NCBI RefSeq assembly: GCF_016863255.1
Contig: NZ_BOON01000028.1
Coordinates: 62,001-126,000, forward strand
DNA from: Planosporangium mesophilum
GTDB taxonomy: Bacteria; Actinomycetota; Actinomycetes; Mycobacteriales; Micromonosporaceae
Reading direction: 5' to 3'
DNA: 64,000 bases
The translations under genes and the position numbers were made by a program. A model generated the notes under the pieces. That model had not been told where the DNA came from and did no database searches. It saw only the letters and a program-made list of their open reading frames with translations. This document shows, one piece after another, positions 1-8,449 of the stretch (position 1 is the first letter of the stretch; the number at the start of each line of letters is the position of its first letter).

Positions 1-1
1 C

Positions 2-388
2 CCGTTCGACGAGGCGTGGGTACGGGAACGCGCCGGCGTGGCCTGGGACCGTGACCCCTCGCCCGCGGGTACGGGTCGGCAGCTCGCCGCCATCTTCCGC
101 TCCGGTGACCGGACCGCGCAGCTACGGGCGATCACCGCCCCGACCCTGGTCATCCACGGCGACCGCGACCGGATGGTCCATCCGACCGGCGGCGAGGCCA
201 CGGCGCGGGCGATCACCGGAGCCCGGCTGGAGACCATCGCCGGCATGGGTCACGACCTGCCGGCGGGCGCGTGGCCGGCCCTGCTCGACCTCATCGACGC
301 CCATGCCCGCAGCGGGCAGGACGACCCAGCCCGCTGCCGCGAGGGGCACGCACCGACAAGGAGTTCCGATGCCTCGACCAGCTCCTAA
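2..388 (+). CDS. Alpha/beta hydrolase, 3' part only
   Basis: The 5' end lies outside the window; 128 C-terminal residues are visible. They show the end of an alpha/beta-hydrolase fold. A beta strand (TLVIHGDRDRMV) carries the usual catalytic Asp, and a GMGHDLP turn carries the catalytic His. The nucleophile Ser would be upstream and cannot be checked. The gene overlaps the SDR start by 20 bp, so the two are probably co-transcribed. A hydrolase, an SDR and a Baeyer-Villiger-like monooxygenase in a row recall the mymA-type operons of mycobacteria, which suggests oxidation and cleavage of a ketone or ester. The substrate is unknown. Confidence 0.8.
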   Translation, partial: PFDEAWVRERAGVAWDRDPSPAGTGRQLAAIFRSGDRTAQLRAITAPTLVIHGDRDRMVHPTGGEATARAITGARLETIAGMGHDLPAGAWPALLDLIDAHARSGQDDPARCREGHAPTRSSDASTSS

Positions 389-1223
389 GATCGCCGGCCG
401 CCCGGTGGTCATCACCGGCGCGGCGTCCGGCATCGGCCGCAGCCTCGCCCAGCGACTGTCCGCACTGGGTTCACCGGTGGCGATCGCCGACGTGGACTCC
501 GCCGGCCTGAAGCAGACCGCGGAGTCGCTGCGCGGGACCGTGCTCAGCCGGGCCCTCGACGTCCGCGACGCGGCCGACCAGCTCCGGTTCGCCGACGAGG
601 TACGCGAATGGCTGCCGGCCCCGCTGGGCGCGGTGTTCAACAACGCCGGGGTCGCGGTCTCCTCGTCCGTCCTGGACGCGGTACCCGAGGACGACGACTG
701 GCTGCACGACATCAACTTCCACGGCGTGGTCAACGGGACCCGGGCGTTCCTGCCGATCCTCGTCGCGCAGGACTCCGGCGTCATCGTGAACACCTCCAGC
801 GTGTACGGGTTGCTGGGGGTGCCGTACCAGAGCGCGTACTGCGCCGCGAAGTTCGCCGTCCGCGGCTTCACCGAGGCGCTGCGCCAGGAGCTGCGCGGCA
901 CGGGGGTACGGGCGGTCACCGTGCACCCGGGCGGCATCACCACTAACATCGCCCGCAACGCACGGATCCGCAAGGACCCCGAAGGGCTGGGCCGGACCCA
1001 CGAGCAGATGGCGGCGCAGTTCGAGGCCATGACGATGACATCGCCGGACAAGGCGGCGGCGATCATCCACCGCGGGGTGGAGCGCGGCAAGGCGCGCATC
1101 CTCGTCGGCCCGGACGCGTACCTGTTCGACGCGCTCGCCCGGATCACACCGACCCACTACTACGGCGTGATCTCGCGCGTGATGTCGGCGGCGGGCGGAC
1201 GACAGAAGGAGCCGGCGCGATGA
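369..1223 (+). CDS. Short-chain dehydrogenase/reductase (SDR)
   Basis: This 284-residue classical SDR has the NAD(P)-binding TGAASGIG motif at residues 16-23, an NNAG motif in the middle, and the catalytic Ser in the NTSS segment, with Tyr157 and Lys161 forming YxxxK. The ATG at 369 was chosen because AAGGAG lies 5 nt upstream (358-363) and the Rossmann fold begins at once; the open frame extends further 5' but that part is out of frame with the hydrolase. The next gene starts in an ATGA overlap at 1220. The family oxidises alcohols or reduces ketones; it probably acts with the neighbouring monooxygenase. Confidence 0.9.
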   Translation: MPRPAPKIAGRPVVITGAASGIGRSLAQRLSALGSPVAIADVDSAGLKQTAESLRGTVLSRALDVRDAADQLRFADEVREWLPAPLGAVFNNAGVAVSSSVLDAVPEDDDWLHDINFHGVVNGTRAFLPILVAQDSGVIVNTSSVYGLLGVPYQSAYCAAKFAVRGFTEALRQELRGTGVRAVTVHPGGITTNIARNARIRKDPEGLGRTHEQMAAQFEAMTMTSPDKAAAIIHRGVERGKARILVGPDAYLFDALARITPTHYYGVISRVMSAAGGRQKEPAR

Positions 1224-2779
1224 GCACGACCGAGCACGTCGACGTACTGATCGTCGGTGCCGGGCTGTCCGGCATCGGCGCCGCGCACCACCTCCAGTCG
1301 GCCTTCCCCGACCGGAGCTACACGATCCTGGAGGCGCGGGACGCCATCGGCGGCACGTGGGACCTGTTCCGGTACCCCGGCGTGCGGTCGGACTCGGACA
1401 TGCACACCCTCGGGTACCGGTTCCGGCCCTGGACGCAGGCCAAGGCCATCGCGGACGGGCCGTCGATCCTGGCCTACATCCGTGACACCGCCGCCGAGGC
1501 CGGCATCGACCGGCACATCCGGTTCGGGCACCGGGCGGTACGCGCAGAGTGGTCCACTGAGGACTCGCGCTGGACGGTGGAAGCGGAGCACGACGGCGAA
1601 CCGGTCCGGCTGACCACGAACTTCCTGTACGTGTGCAGCGGCTACTACCGCTACGACGCCGGCCACACCCCGGAATTCCCCGGCATCGACCGGTTCGGCG
1701 GCAGGGTCGTCCACCCGCAGCACTGGCCGGCCGACCTCGACTACACCGGCAAGAAGGTCGTCGTCATCGGCAGCGGTGCGACGGCCGTGACGCTCGTGCC
1801 GGCCCTGACCGATCGGGCCGCGCACGTGACGATGCTCCAGCGCTCCCCCACGTACATCATGTCGCTGCCGGGCGAGGACCCGATCGCGAACCGGCTGCGG
1901 CACCTGCTCGGCGCCCGACGCGCGTACCCGATCGCGCGGTGGAAGAACGTCGCGCTGGGCACGCTGATCTACCAGCTCAGCCGGCGGCGCCCGCACGTGG
2001 TGAAGTCGATGATCCGCAAGGCGGCGCTCAAACAGCTGCCGCCCGGCTACGACGTCGACACCCACTTCGCCCCCCGGTACAACCCGTGGGACCAGCGGTT
2101 GTGCCTGGTTCCCGACGGCGACCTGTTCACCGCGATCCGCAGCGGCCTGGCATCGGTGGTCACCGATCGCATCAGGGAGTTCACCGAGACGGGGCTGCGC
2201 CTGGAGTCCGGCGCCGAGCTCGAGGCCGACATCGTCGTCACCGCCACCGGTCTGCGACTGCTGGCGCTCGGTGGCCTGCGGCTCACCATCGACGGCCGCG
2301 ACGTCACGCCGGCGGAGACCATGGCGTACAAGGGCATGATGCTGTCCGGCGTGCCGAACTTCGCCTTCACCATCGGGTACACGAACGCGTCCTGGACCCT
2401 CAAGGCCGACCTGGTCAGCGAGTACGTCGTCCGGCTACTGCGACACCTGGACGCCAACGGCTACGACCAGTGCGTGCCGACCAACGACGACCCGGGCGTC
2501 ACCGACCGGCCACTGCTGGACTTCCAGGCCGGGTACGTGCTGCGCTCCATCGACGAGTTCCCGAAGGCCGGGTCACGGGCTCCGTGGCGGCTCGGCATGA
2601 GCTACGCCCACGACGTGCTGAGGCTGCGGCACGGCCGGATCGACGACGGTGTGCTGCGGTTCACCCGCCGGTCCAGCCGGGAACGGTCGGCCGTCGGTGC
2701 CGGTGGTATCGGTGCTGGTGGCAGAGGCGGACGAGAATCTGCCTCGACTGACCCGGATCCGGGGCCACCTCGGCCTTGA
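1220..2779 (+). CDS. Baeyer-Villiger-type FAD monooxygenase
   Basis: This 519-residue flavoprotein has an N-terminal FAD site GAGLSGIG (residues 13-20) and the GGTWD segment. The BVMO fingerprint FxGxxxHxxxWP is intact at residues 159-170, and a second nucleotide-binding site GSGATAV lies near residue 184. Such enzymes insert oxygen next to a ketone or oxidise N/S atoms using NADPH. It overlaps the SDR by ATGA. The last 40 or so residues are rich in Gly, Arg and Ser and do not look like family sequence. The preceding 72 bp recur near 20.1 kb with a different tail, so the natural C-terminus may have been altered. Closest in layout to mycobacterial MymA (inference). Confidence 0.9.
   Translation: MSTTEHVDVLIVGAGLSGIGAAHHLQSAFPDRSYTILEARDAIGGTWDLFRYPGVRSDSDMHTLGYRFRPWTQAKAIADGPSILAYIRDTAAEAGIDRHIRFGHRAVRAEWSTEDSRWTVEAEHDGEPVRLTTNFLYVCSGYYRYDAGHTPEFPGIDRFGGRVVHPQHWPADLDYTGKKVVVIGSGATAVTLVPALTDRAAHVTMLQRSPTYIMSLPGEDPIANRLRHLLGARRAYPIARWKNVALGTLIYQLSRRRPHVVKSMIRKAALKQLPPGYDVDTHFAPRYNPWDQRLCLVPDGDLFTAIRSGLASVVTDRIREFTETGLRLESGAELEADIVVTATGLRLLALGGLRLTIDGRDVTPAETMAYKGMMLSGVPNFAFTIGYTNASWTLKADLVSEYVVRLLRHLDANGYDQCVPTNDDPGVTDRPLLDFQAGYVLRSIDEFPKAGSRAPWRLGMSYAHDVLRLRHGRIDDGVLRFTRRSSRERSAVGAGGIGAGGRGGRESASTDPDPGPPRP
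2587..2658 (+). repeat. Direct repeat copy A (3' end of the monooxygenase gene)
   Basis: This 72-bp stretch encodes the segment RLGMSYAHDVLRLRHG and onward. It recurs at 20073-20144 on the same strand with a single difference visible by eye (T at 2650, C at 20136). Similarity drops sharply at both ends. It lies inside the coding sequence here, whereas copy B is not attached to a monooxygenase gene. Confidence 0.9.
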
Positions 2780-3016
2780 AGACCGTGGTCGCGACCGCCG
2801 GATAGCCAGTCTTGATCCTGAACGACAAAGATTTGATTCGACACGACAAAGCGGCCGGCATCCGTTTGACGCGCTGCCGCTACTGGGATGCACTTCCCCC
2901 TGCGGTGGCCGACACGCTCGCCGCCGTTACTTCGACAGCCGCCTCGCCGCCTGGGGTGAACAACGCCCACCCCAGGCGGCTGCGGCCCGTACCCAGCATT
3001 TCGTCCAGGAGGTCTC

Positions 3017-3985
3017 ATGCGCGCTGTCCAGATCGCCGCCCTCGACGGGCCCCGGGCGATGCGGCTCGCCGAAGTGCCTGAGCCGGACGGCCACGGCAAC
3101 GTCGAGATCGAGGTCCACATCGCCGGCGTGACCTTCCCCGACGTACTGCTCACCCGCGGCGAGTACCAGTTCAAGCCCCCACTGCCGTTCGTGCCGGGCA
3201 GCGAAGTCGCGGGCGTCGTCCGGCGAGCCCCCGAGGACAGCGGTTTCGTGCCCGGACAGCGGGTGGCCGCCTTCCCCGCATTCGGTGGGTTCGCCGAGAT
3301 GGTCGCCGTCGGCCCGCAGCTGGTGTTCCCGCTACCGGACTCGACGCCGTTCGAACAGGCAGCGGCGCTGCCGATGAACTACCTCACCATGCACTTCGCG
3401 CTAACCCGGCGCGGCCGCCTCCGAGCCGGGGAGACGGTACTGGTTCACGGCGCGGCCGGAGGGCTGGGCACGGCCGCAGTACAACTGGCGAAGGTCTACG
3501 GGGCACACGTCATCGCGGTCGTATCGACCGACCCCAAAACCGAGGTGGCACGAGCCGCCGGCGCCGACGAGGTCATCCTCGCCGAGGGGTTCCGCGACCG
3601 GGTCAAGCAACTCACCGATGGCCGGGGCGTCGACGTCGTCGTCGACCCCGTCGGCGGCGACCGCTTCACCGACTCGTTGCGCAGCCTCACCCGCGAAGGC
3701 CGTCTGCTCGTGCTCGGATTCACCGGCGGCGAGATCCCCACCGTGAAGGTGAACCGGCTCCTGCTGAACAACATCTCCCTCCTCGGCGTCGGTTGGGGCG
3801 CGTTCTGGCTCGCGGAGCCGGGATACCCACGGGAGCAGTGGCAGGAGCTCATGCCGCACATAGAAAACGGCACGCTGAACCCGGTGCTGGGATCGACCTA
3901 CCCCCTGGAAGACGCCGCCGCGGCCGTCACCGAACTCGACGAGCGCCGCGCCACCGGCAAGGTCCTGCTCCGGGTACGCCGCTGA
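3017..3985 (+). CDS. NADPH:quinone oxidoreductase-like MDR protein
   Basis: This 322-residue zinc-free medium-chain dehydrogenase/reductase has a GroES-like N-terminal domain (roughly 1-125) and a Rossmann domain with HGAAGGLGTAAVQLAK near residue 142. No structural or catalytic zinc cysteines are seen, which fits the quinone oxidoreductase branch. The start is supported by AGGAGG at 3007-3012, 4 nt before the ATG. It is preceded by 237 bp without a gene and may have its own promoter. The likely reaction is NADPH-dependent reduction of a quinone or enone; the substrate is unknown. Confidence 0.9.
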   Translation: MRAVQIAALDGPRAMRLAEVPEPDGHGNVEIEVHIAGVTFPDVLLTRGEYQFKPPLPFVPGSEVAGVVRRAPEDSGFVPGQRVAAFPAFGGFAEMVAVGPQLVFPLPDSTPFEQAAALPMNYLTMHFALTRRGRLRAGETVLVHGAAGGLGTAAVQLAKVYGAHVIAVVSTDPKTEVARAAGADEVILAEGFRDRVKQLTDGRGVDVVVDPVGGDRFTDSLRSLTREGRLLVLGFTGGEIPTVKVNRLLLNNISLLGVGWGAFWLAEPGYPREQWQELMPHIENGTLNPVLGSTYPLEDAAAAVTELDERRATGKVLLRVRR

Positions 3986-4261
3986 AAGCTGCGACTCATC
4001 GGAGACTTGAATATCCAACTGGGCCAGGCGCTCAGTGATGGCGCATAGGGCACGGTGCACGCCGTCGGCGACACGGCCGAAGTAAAGGCGAACAACGTCA
4101 TGCCGGTGGCGGAGGCTTTCACTGCCGCGCATGCAGGACCGCCGGGTTCCTCTGGCAATGCTGACGGGCTGTCCGATCGCGGGCCTCACGGCTGGGGCGC
4201 CGCCGCCCACGTCGCGGCAGATGCGGTAAATCGGTTGCACGCCGTTTCGGGCGCGAAAGGC
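3986..4261. other. Intergenic stretch with a coding-like antisense fragment
   Basis: No complete gene is seen. Read on the minus strand from about 4133 to 3995, there is a protein-like stretch (RHDVVRLYFGRVADGVHRAL followed by ITERLAQLDIQVSDES) with actinobacterial codon usage but no convincing start or stop. It may be the relic of a lost gene. The function is not recognised. Confidence 0.35.
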
Positions 4262-4753
4262 ATGACCCCCATGAGTCTCTTGAACACCGGGTGGCGCGAA
4301 CCGGCAACAACTCGTCGCGCCGGGCCGGATGACGCCCCGGCGGTTGCGGACGTCATCATTCGTTCCCGCCGCGCCGCTGCCGGCGCGATTCCCGCAGCGG
4401 TCCACTCTGATGCTGAGATACGCGGGTGGATCAGCGCCATCGTCGTCCCCGAAAGGGAAGTATGGCTGACGGAGGACGACAACGGCCGCCCTTTGGCGGC
4501 GCTGGTTCTGGACGGTGACTGGATCGACCAGCTCTACGTCGAGCCCGCGATCACCGGCCGCGGATTGGGCTCACAGCTCGTCGAACTTGCCAAGTCACGC
4601 CGCCCCGAAGGGCTTCAGCTCTGGACGTTCGCCACCAACATCGGCGCGCAGAGGTTTTACCTTCGTCACGGCTTCACCGAGGCTGAGAGGACCGACGGAT
4701 CCGGCAACGAGGAGAAGGCGCCAGACATCCGCTTCATCTGGAGCCCCGTGTAG
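4262..4753 (+). CDS. GNAT family N-acetyltransferase
   Basis: This 163-residue protein has the GNAT acetyl-CoA site in the segment LYVEPAITGRGLGSQLVELA (the R/Q-x-x-G-x-G/A equivalent is GRGLGS), followed by the typical ATNIGAQRFYLRHGF alpha4-beta segment. The frame is open further upstream, but that part is not GNAT-like. The ATG at 4262 follows GAAAGG and is preferred, with the ATG at 4271 as an alternative. The acyl acceptor is unknown. It stands alone between unrelated genes. Confidence 0.85.
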   Translation: MTPMSLLNTGWREPATTRRAGPDDAPAVADVIIRSRRAAAGAIPAAVHSDAEIRGWISAIVVPEREVWLTEDDNGRPLAALVLDGDWIDQLYVEPAITGRGLGSQLVELAKSRRPEGLQLWTFATNIGAQRFYLRHGFTEAERTDGSGNEEKAPDIRFIWSPV

Positions 4754-4889
4754 GTCGTGATCCACTCTGGCATCCGCTTCTCGACAAAGTCGCGCGCTCG
4801 GCGGCAGATCCGGATGTCGATCGGTATTCCCGTGCTGCGGCGGGACCGCCATGCGCGCTCAGGTCAAGGGCGGCATCTATGGTGCCTGC

Positions 4890-5693
4890 ATGTCGATCAC
4901 CGACCAAGACTTGGTCATCGAAGCGGCGGAAGCCGGGGCCGCTGTCGTCCGCTCTCACTACGGATCATCGCTGACACGCTTCCAGAAGTCCGCGGGCGAC
5001 TTCGCCACCACCGCCGACATCGAGGCTGAGGCGGCCATCCTCGACGTCTTGCGTGCTGCGCGTCCGCACGACCTCATGGTGGGTGAGGAGAGCGGGCGCG
5101 CGGGCGCTGGCGAGAACGATCGCATGTGGCTGGTCGACCCGTTGTGCGGAACGCTGAACTATGCCGTGAGGAACATGCTGGCTTCGGTAAACGTAGCTTT
5201 GCGAGCCGGAGAACAGATCGCCGTGGCCGCCTCTGCCGACCCGTTCACCAATGAGGTGTTCTGGACTGACGGCATCGCCGCGTACGTGCGTCGCGGTGGT
5301 ATGGACCAGCCCCTCGCCCCGTCGGCCGAGTCAAGGCTGGTCGACGTCAACCTCGACCCGCCATTCCCCAACAACGAAGTCTTCTCCGCCGCCCGGATGC
5401 TCGCTGACGAGGGTTTCATCGAGCAGTTCCGCCCACGCGTGGTCTCCACCACCCTCGCCGTGGCTTGGGTCGCTGCCGGCCGCCGCGCCGCCTACGTCAC
5501 CGATGGCCACCTGCGCGACAGCGTTCACTTCGCGGCCGGTATCGCCCTCTGCCAGGCGGCTGGCTGCGTGATCACCGGGATCGATGGCCGGCCAATCCAC
5601 ACCGGCACGGGTGGTCTTGTCGTAGCCGCCGACGAGCAGACGCATGCCGCCCTGCTGACGATCGTCGGGAACCAGCGCGCAACAAGGGATTGA
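4890..5693 (+). CDS. Inositol monophosphatase family protein with altered metal site
   Basis: This 267-residue protein has the IMPase/FIG fold: a KSAGDFATTAD segment near residue 34, GEESG (66-70), and the WxxDP motif at 80-84. The signature that is normally DPxDGT reads DPLCGT, so the second metal-binding Asp is Cys86. The usual C-terminal WDxAA reads VHFAA (212-216), replacing the catalytic Asp by His213. The ATG at 4890 was chosen because it starts just before the first helix; a longer frame begins at 4851. It is either a subfamily with changed metal chemistry or an inactive homologue. Family assignment is firm; activity is doubtful. Confidence 0.8.
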   Translation: MSITDQDLVIEAAEAGAAVVRSHYGSSLTRFQKSAGDFATTADIEAEAAILDVLRAARPHDLMVGEESGRAGAGENDRMWLVDPLCGTLNYAVRNMLASVNVALRAGEQIAVAASADPFTNEVFWTDGIAAYVRRGGMDQPLAPSAESRLVDVNLDPPFPNNEVFSAARMLADEGFIEQFRPRVVSTTLAVAWVAAGRRAAYVTDGHLRDSVHFAAGIALCQAAGCVITGIDGRPIHTGTGGLVVAADEQTHAALLTIVGNQRATRD

Positions 5694-5975
5694 TTCGGTA
5701 TCCGCCACCTCGGCATGACCGGCCGTCGGTCCATCCCGCTGGGGCACCGACCGTGACGGCCGCGGTGGCAGCCGGCATGCCCGCTCAGCGACGCCAAGGC
5801 AGCGAGGACGGGAGCGGATTCTGACGGTCGTCGCAACACTGCTGGTGAACGATTGCAACCCTGAGCCTAGCGAGTACGGCTACCGGGCCTTCGGCGACGG
5901 ACCGACCAGTTGAGTGCCGGGCGCGCGGAGCGCGGCAAATGGGTACGTGCTGTGGTTCGACGTCGAAGAACCTTG
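5694..5975. other. Intergenic stretch, no gene recognised
   Basis: No supported gene. A short coding-like fragment (LLVNDCNPEPSEYGYRAFGD) reads on the plus strand near 5835-5910 without a start codon, and may be a relic. The stretch ends at the convergent 3' end of merR. Confidence 0.4.
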
Positions 5976-6362
5976 TTATGACGCCGATTGGTTATATGAC
6001 CAGGGCTTGCCGTCCCGGTAGATATCGATTTTGCTGCGAATCTGTTTCAGGTGACCCTGCAGTCGGCTGATCTGATCTTCGACACGCTGGTGATGCGCCG
6101 TCAGAATTTCGGCGCGTTCGGTCACCGTCGCCGCGCCGTCGTTCATGAGCCGCACGAACTGCAGCATCTCCGCGACCGGCATGCCCGTGTCGCGCAGGCA
6201 GCGCAACAATTCCAGCCACTTCAGATCGACCTCACTGAAGACGCGTCGGCCCGTCGCGGAACGCCCGATCCTGGGCAACAGCCCGATGCGTTCGTAGTAG
6301 CGAAGGGTGTCGAGGCTGAACCCGCTGAGCGCGGCGGCCTGCTTCGGCGTGTGAGACGGCAC
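5976..6362 (-). CDS. MerR family transcriptional regulator
   Basis: This 128-residue regulator has an N-terminal winged helix (KQAAALSGFSLDTLRYYERIGLLP, then GRRVFSEVDLKWLELLRCL) and a C-terminal coiled coil for dimerisation (residues 80-120). No cysteine pair typical of metal sensors is visible; Cys55 is the only cysteine noted. It is divergent from the aldo-keto reductase gene at 6467, and a MerR-type operator lies between them, so it probably controls that gene and itself. In the family, aldehyde- or electrophile-responsive members lacking metal ligands are common (inference for the inducer). Confidence 0.9.
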   Translation of the reverse strand: MPSHTPKQAAALSGFSLDTLRYYERIGLLPRIGRSATGRRVFSEVDLKWLELLRCLRDTGMPVAEMLQFVRLMNDGAATVTERAEILTAHHQRVEDQISRLQGHLKQIRSKIDIYRDGKPWSYNQSAS

Positions 6363-6404
6363 CGGCCGAGCATGGCACTTGGGGTGCGGTCCCGGTCAAC
6401 TGAC

Positions 6405-6435
6405 TTGACCGGGAGTGCACTCCAGCATGCAGGGT
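6405..6435 (+). promoter_or_regulatory. MerR-type promoter/operator
   Basis: A TTGACC -35 box (6405-6410) is followed by the perfect 12-bp palindrome GGAGTGCACTCC (6412-6423) inside an about 19-bp spacer, then a weak -10 (CAGGGT, 6430-6435). A dyad in an overlong spacer is the hallmark of MerR-controlled promoters. It points toward the aldo-keto reductase gene. Confidence 0.75.
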
Positions 6436-6466
6436 GGGCCAGGACGACCACGAAAGGCGGGCGCCC

Positions 6467-7522
6467 ATGGCCACGACCGGCCTCGACCACTATTTCCTGC
6501 TCGGATCGAGCGGACTGCGGGTCTCTCCGCTCGGGCTGGGCACGATGACCTTCGGTAGCGGCGGGTGGCATGCTGGCGAAGAGGCATCGCGAGCCATCTT
6601 TCACCGCTACCTCGACCGCGGCGGCAACCTCATCGACACCGCCGATGTCTATGGAGGGGGCGCCGGCGAAGAACTCCTCGGCAAGCTCATCCGGGAGGCC
6701 ACCGATCGGGACCGGCTCGTCATCGCCACCAAATTCGGCGGCCCGACCCACCCGTCCGACCCCAACGGCCGCGGCAACGGCCGCAAGCACATCCTCAGCG
6801 CCATCGAGGCATCACTGCGCCGCCTCAAGACCGACTACATCGATCTCTACTGGCTGCACATGTGGGACCAGGTCACCGACGTCGACGAGGTCATGGCCAC
6901 CCTCGACGCGCTGGTTCGCAGCGGGAAGACACGCGCCGTCGGACTGAGCAACGTCCCCGCGTGGTGGGCGACCAAAGCCCAGACGCTGGCCCACCGTCGC
7001 GGATGGGAGCCGGTCGCCGCCTTGCAACTGGAGTACTCCCTCGCCGAGCGGAGCATCGAGTGGGAACATCTGCCGGCGGCACTGAACCTGGGCATGGCAG
7101 TGGTGCCGTGGTCTCCGCTCGCCAACGGTTTCCTCACTGGTAAATACCGCCGCAATCCGACCCTCAGCATCGGAGAAGGACGCCTCGCTCCCGACCGTCA
7201 ATGGCCCATGGCCGTCACCCTGACCGACCGCCACTGGCGCATCATGGACGCCCTGAATGCGATAGCCGCAGACGTGGAAAGAACACCGGCGCAGGTCGCG
7301 CTCAACTGGGTCACCACCCGACCGGGGGTCCTTGGCACCCTGGTCGGCGCGACCACCGTCGAACAGCTCGATGCGAATCTCGACGCACTGGACATCAGCC
7401 TGTCCGCCGACCACCTGACCACGCTCGAAGCCGAGAGCGATTCAGTGCCGGCCATGACGCCGCATTCGCTGTTCGCGGCTTTTCCGGATGGTCCGCCATA
7501 TGTTCGACGTAGATCCCTTTGA
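6467..7522 (+). CDS. Aldo/keto reductase
   Basis: This 351-residue TIM-barrel oxidoreductase has the AKR tetrad in order: Asp and Tyr in DTADVYG (around residues 50-60), Lys in ATKFGG and His in WLHMWD. A C-terminal NADPH-binding region includes LVGATTVEQLDANL. The ATG at 6467 was chosen because a purine-rich AAAGGCGG lies just upstream; a longer frame starts at 6434 but would cover the operator region's downstream edge. Its divergent merR neighbour suggests induction by an aldehyde or reactive carbonyl (inference). Confidence 0.9.
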   Translation: MATTGLDHYFLLGSSGLRVSPLGLGTMTFGSGGWHAGEEASRAIFHRYLDRGGNLIDTADVYGGGAGEELLGKLIREATDRDRLVIATKFGGPTHPSDPNGRGNGRKHILSAIEASLRRLKTDYIDLYWLHMWDQVTDVDEVMATLDALVRSGKTRAVGLSNVPAWWATKAQTLAHRRGWEPVAALQLEYSLAERSIEWEHLPAALNLGMAVVPWSPLANGFLTGKYRRNPTLSIGEGRLAPDRQWPMAVTLTDRHWRIMDALNAIAADVERTPAQVALNWVTTRPGVLGTLVGATTVEQLDANLDALDISLSADHLTTLEAESDSVPAMTPHSLFAAFPDGPPYVRRRSL

Positions 7523-7742
7523 AGCCCCACGATGAGGGCCACGGCGACAGGCACTCGCGATTACTAACGCCCTCATCTCGGCAGTTCAGGATGCCCGCTC
7601 GACTCAGGGGCCAGCTACCGAGCGTGATGGCCTCGACCGGCCAGCGCGCATGGACGGCGGCATGAGCGTGGACCCGATCAGAGACCTCCGCAGCCGCCAT
7701 GTGTGGACGCCGAGCGCCGCATCTGAGCACTGACCGAATAGG

Positions 7743-8083
7743 TCACCGGCGACCGCCGGCGCCGGATGCCGGTGCCGGTGCCGGCCACGTGCTCGGCCAG
7801 GCACCCATGCGCTCCAGGTCAGCGGCCACGTGCAACGCGGTCGGGACCACTCGCAGGTCGCCAGCGACCGACTGCTGGCGGGCGATCAGGTCGTAGACGC
7901 GGTCCTCAACGATTCGATAGAGCGTGTCAAACTCCGCGTCGCCGTCGATCACCCGCTCGGCCTCGGTGCGGTCCGCGGCGAGCAGGGCGCCGCTCGCGCG
8001 TCGCATCGCCTCACGCACCCCCTGCGCCATCATCACCAGCATTTGGCCGACCTCACCGAGTCGACCCGGAACTCCTCGCGCAT
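7743..8083 (-). pseudogene. phoU: PhoU-like gene remnant
   Basis: The N-terminal half of a PhoU phosphate-signalling protein can be read in pieces. MREEFRVD begins at 8083. A one-base loss near 8060 then moves the frame, and LGEVGQMLVMMAQGVREAMR through VAADLERMG continues in another frame. A second single-base loss near 7805 breaks the expected GDLAEHVA segment. The C-terminal half is missing altogether. It is therefore a decayed paralogue; an intact phoU is presumably elsewhere. No pst or phoR genes are nearby. Confidence 0.8.
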
Positions 8084-8449
8084 GCTCTCCCCACTCCCCT
8101 CCCGCCCCTGGGCGGCAGGGTGAACCCAACGGAATGTCGTCACGACGCAACGTCATCACACGGCCGGCAGCCATGGGCGTCGAGCTTGGCCGACTCGCCG
8201 TCGATGGCGACGGACTGGTGCCTTAAAGCGCACGTTCGTGGTGGCCGGGCCAGATATGGGCCCGCAGCGCTGACCCGACCCGACGGCACCGAGGAACTCG
8301 CCGGCGAGACGGCTGCCAAAGCACCGCACTCGCCCTGGCCCGGGACCCGACCCGCGCGGCGCGTCGATCAAGCCGAGCAGGCGCCGTTTTCGGCACTGTC
8401 CACAGGGGTAGCCATCCGCTGAATTCAATAGCCCCCGGATGGAGACGAC
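8084..8449. other. Intergenic stretch, nothing recognised
   Basis: No gene, repeat or structured RNA is supported here. It presumably contains the promoter of the TM-helix gene at 8450 and decayed sequence upstream of the phoU remnant. Confidence 0.5.
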
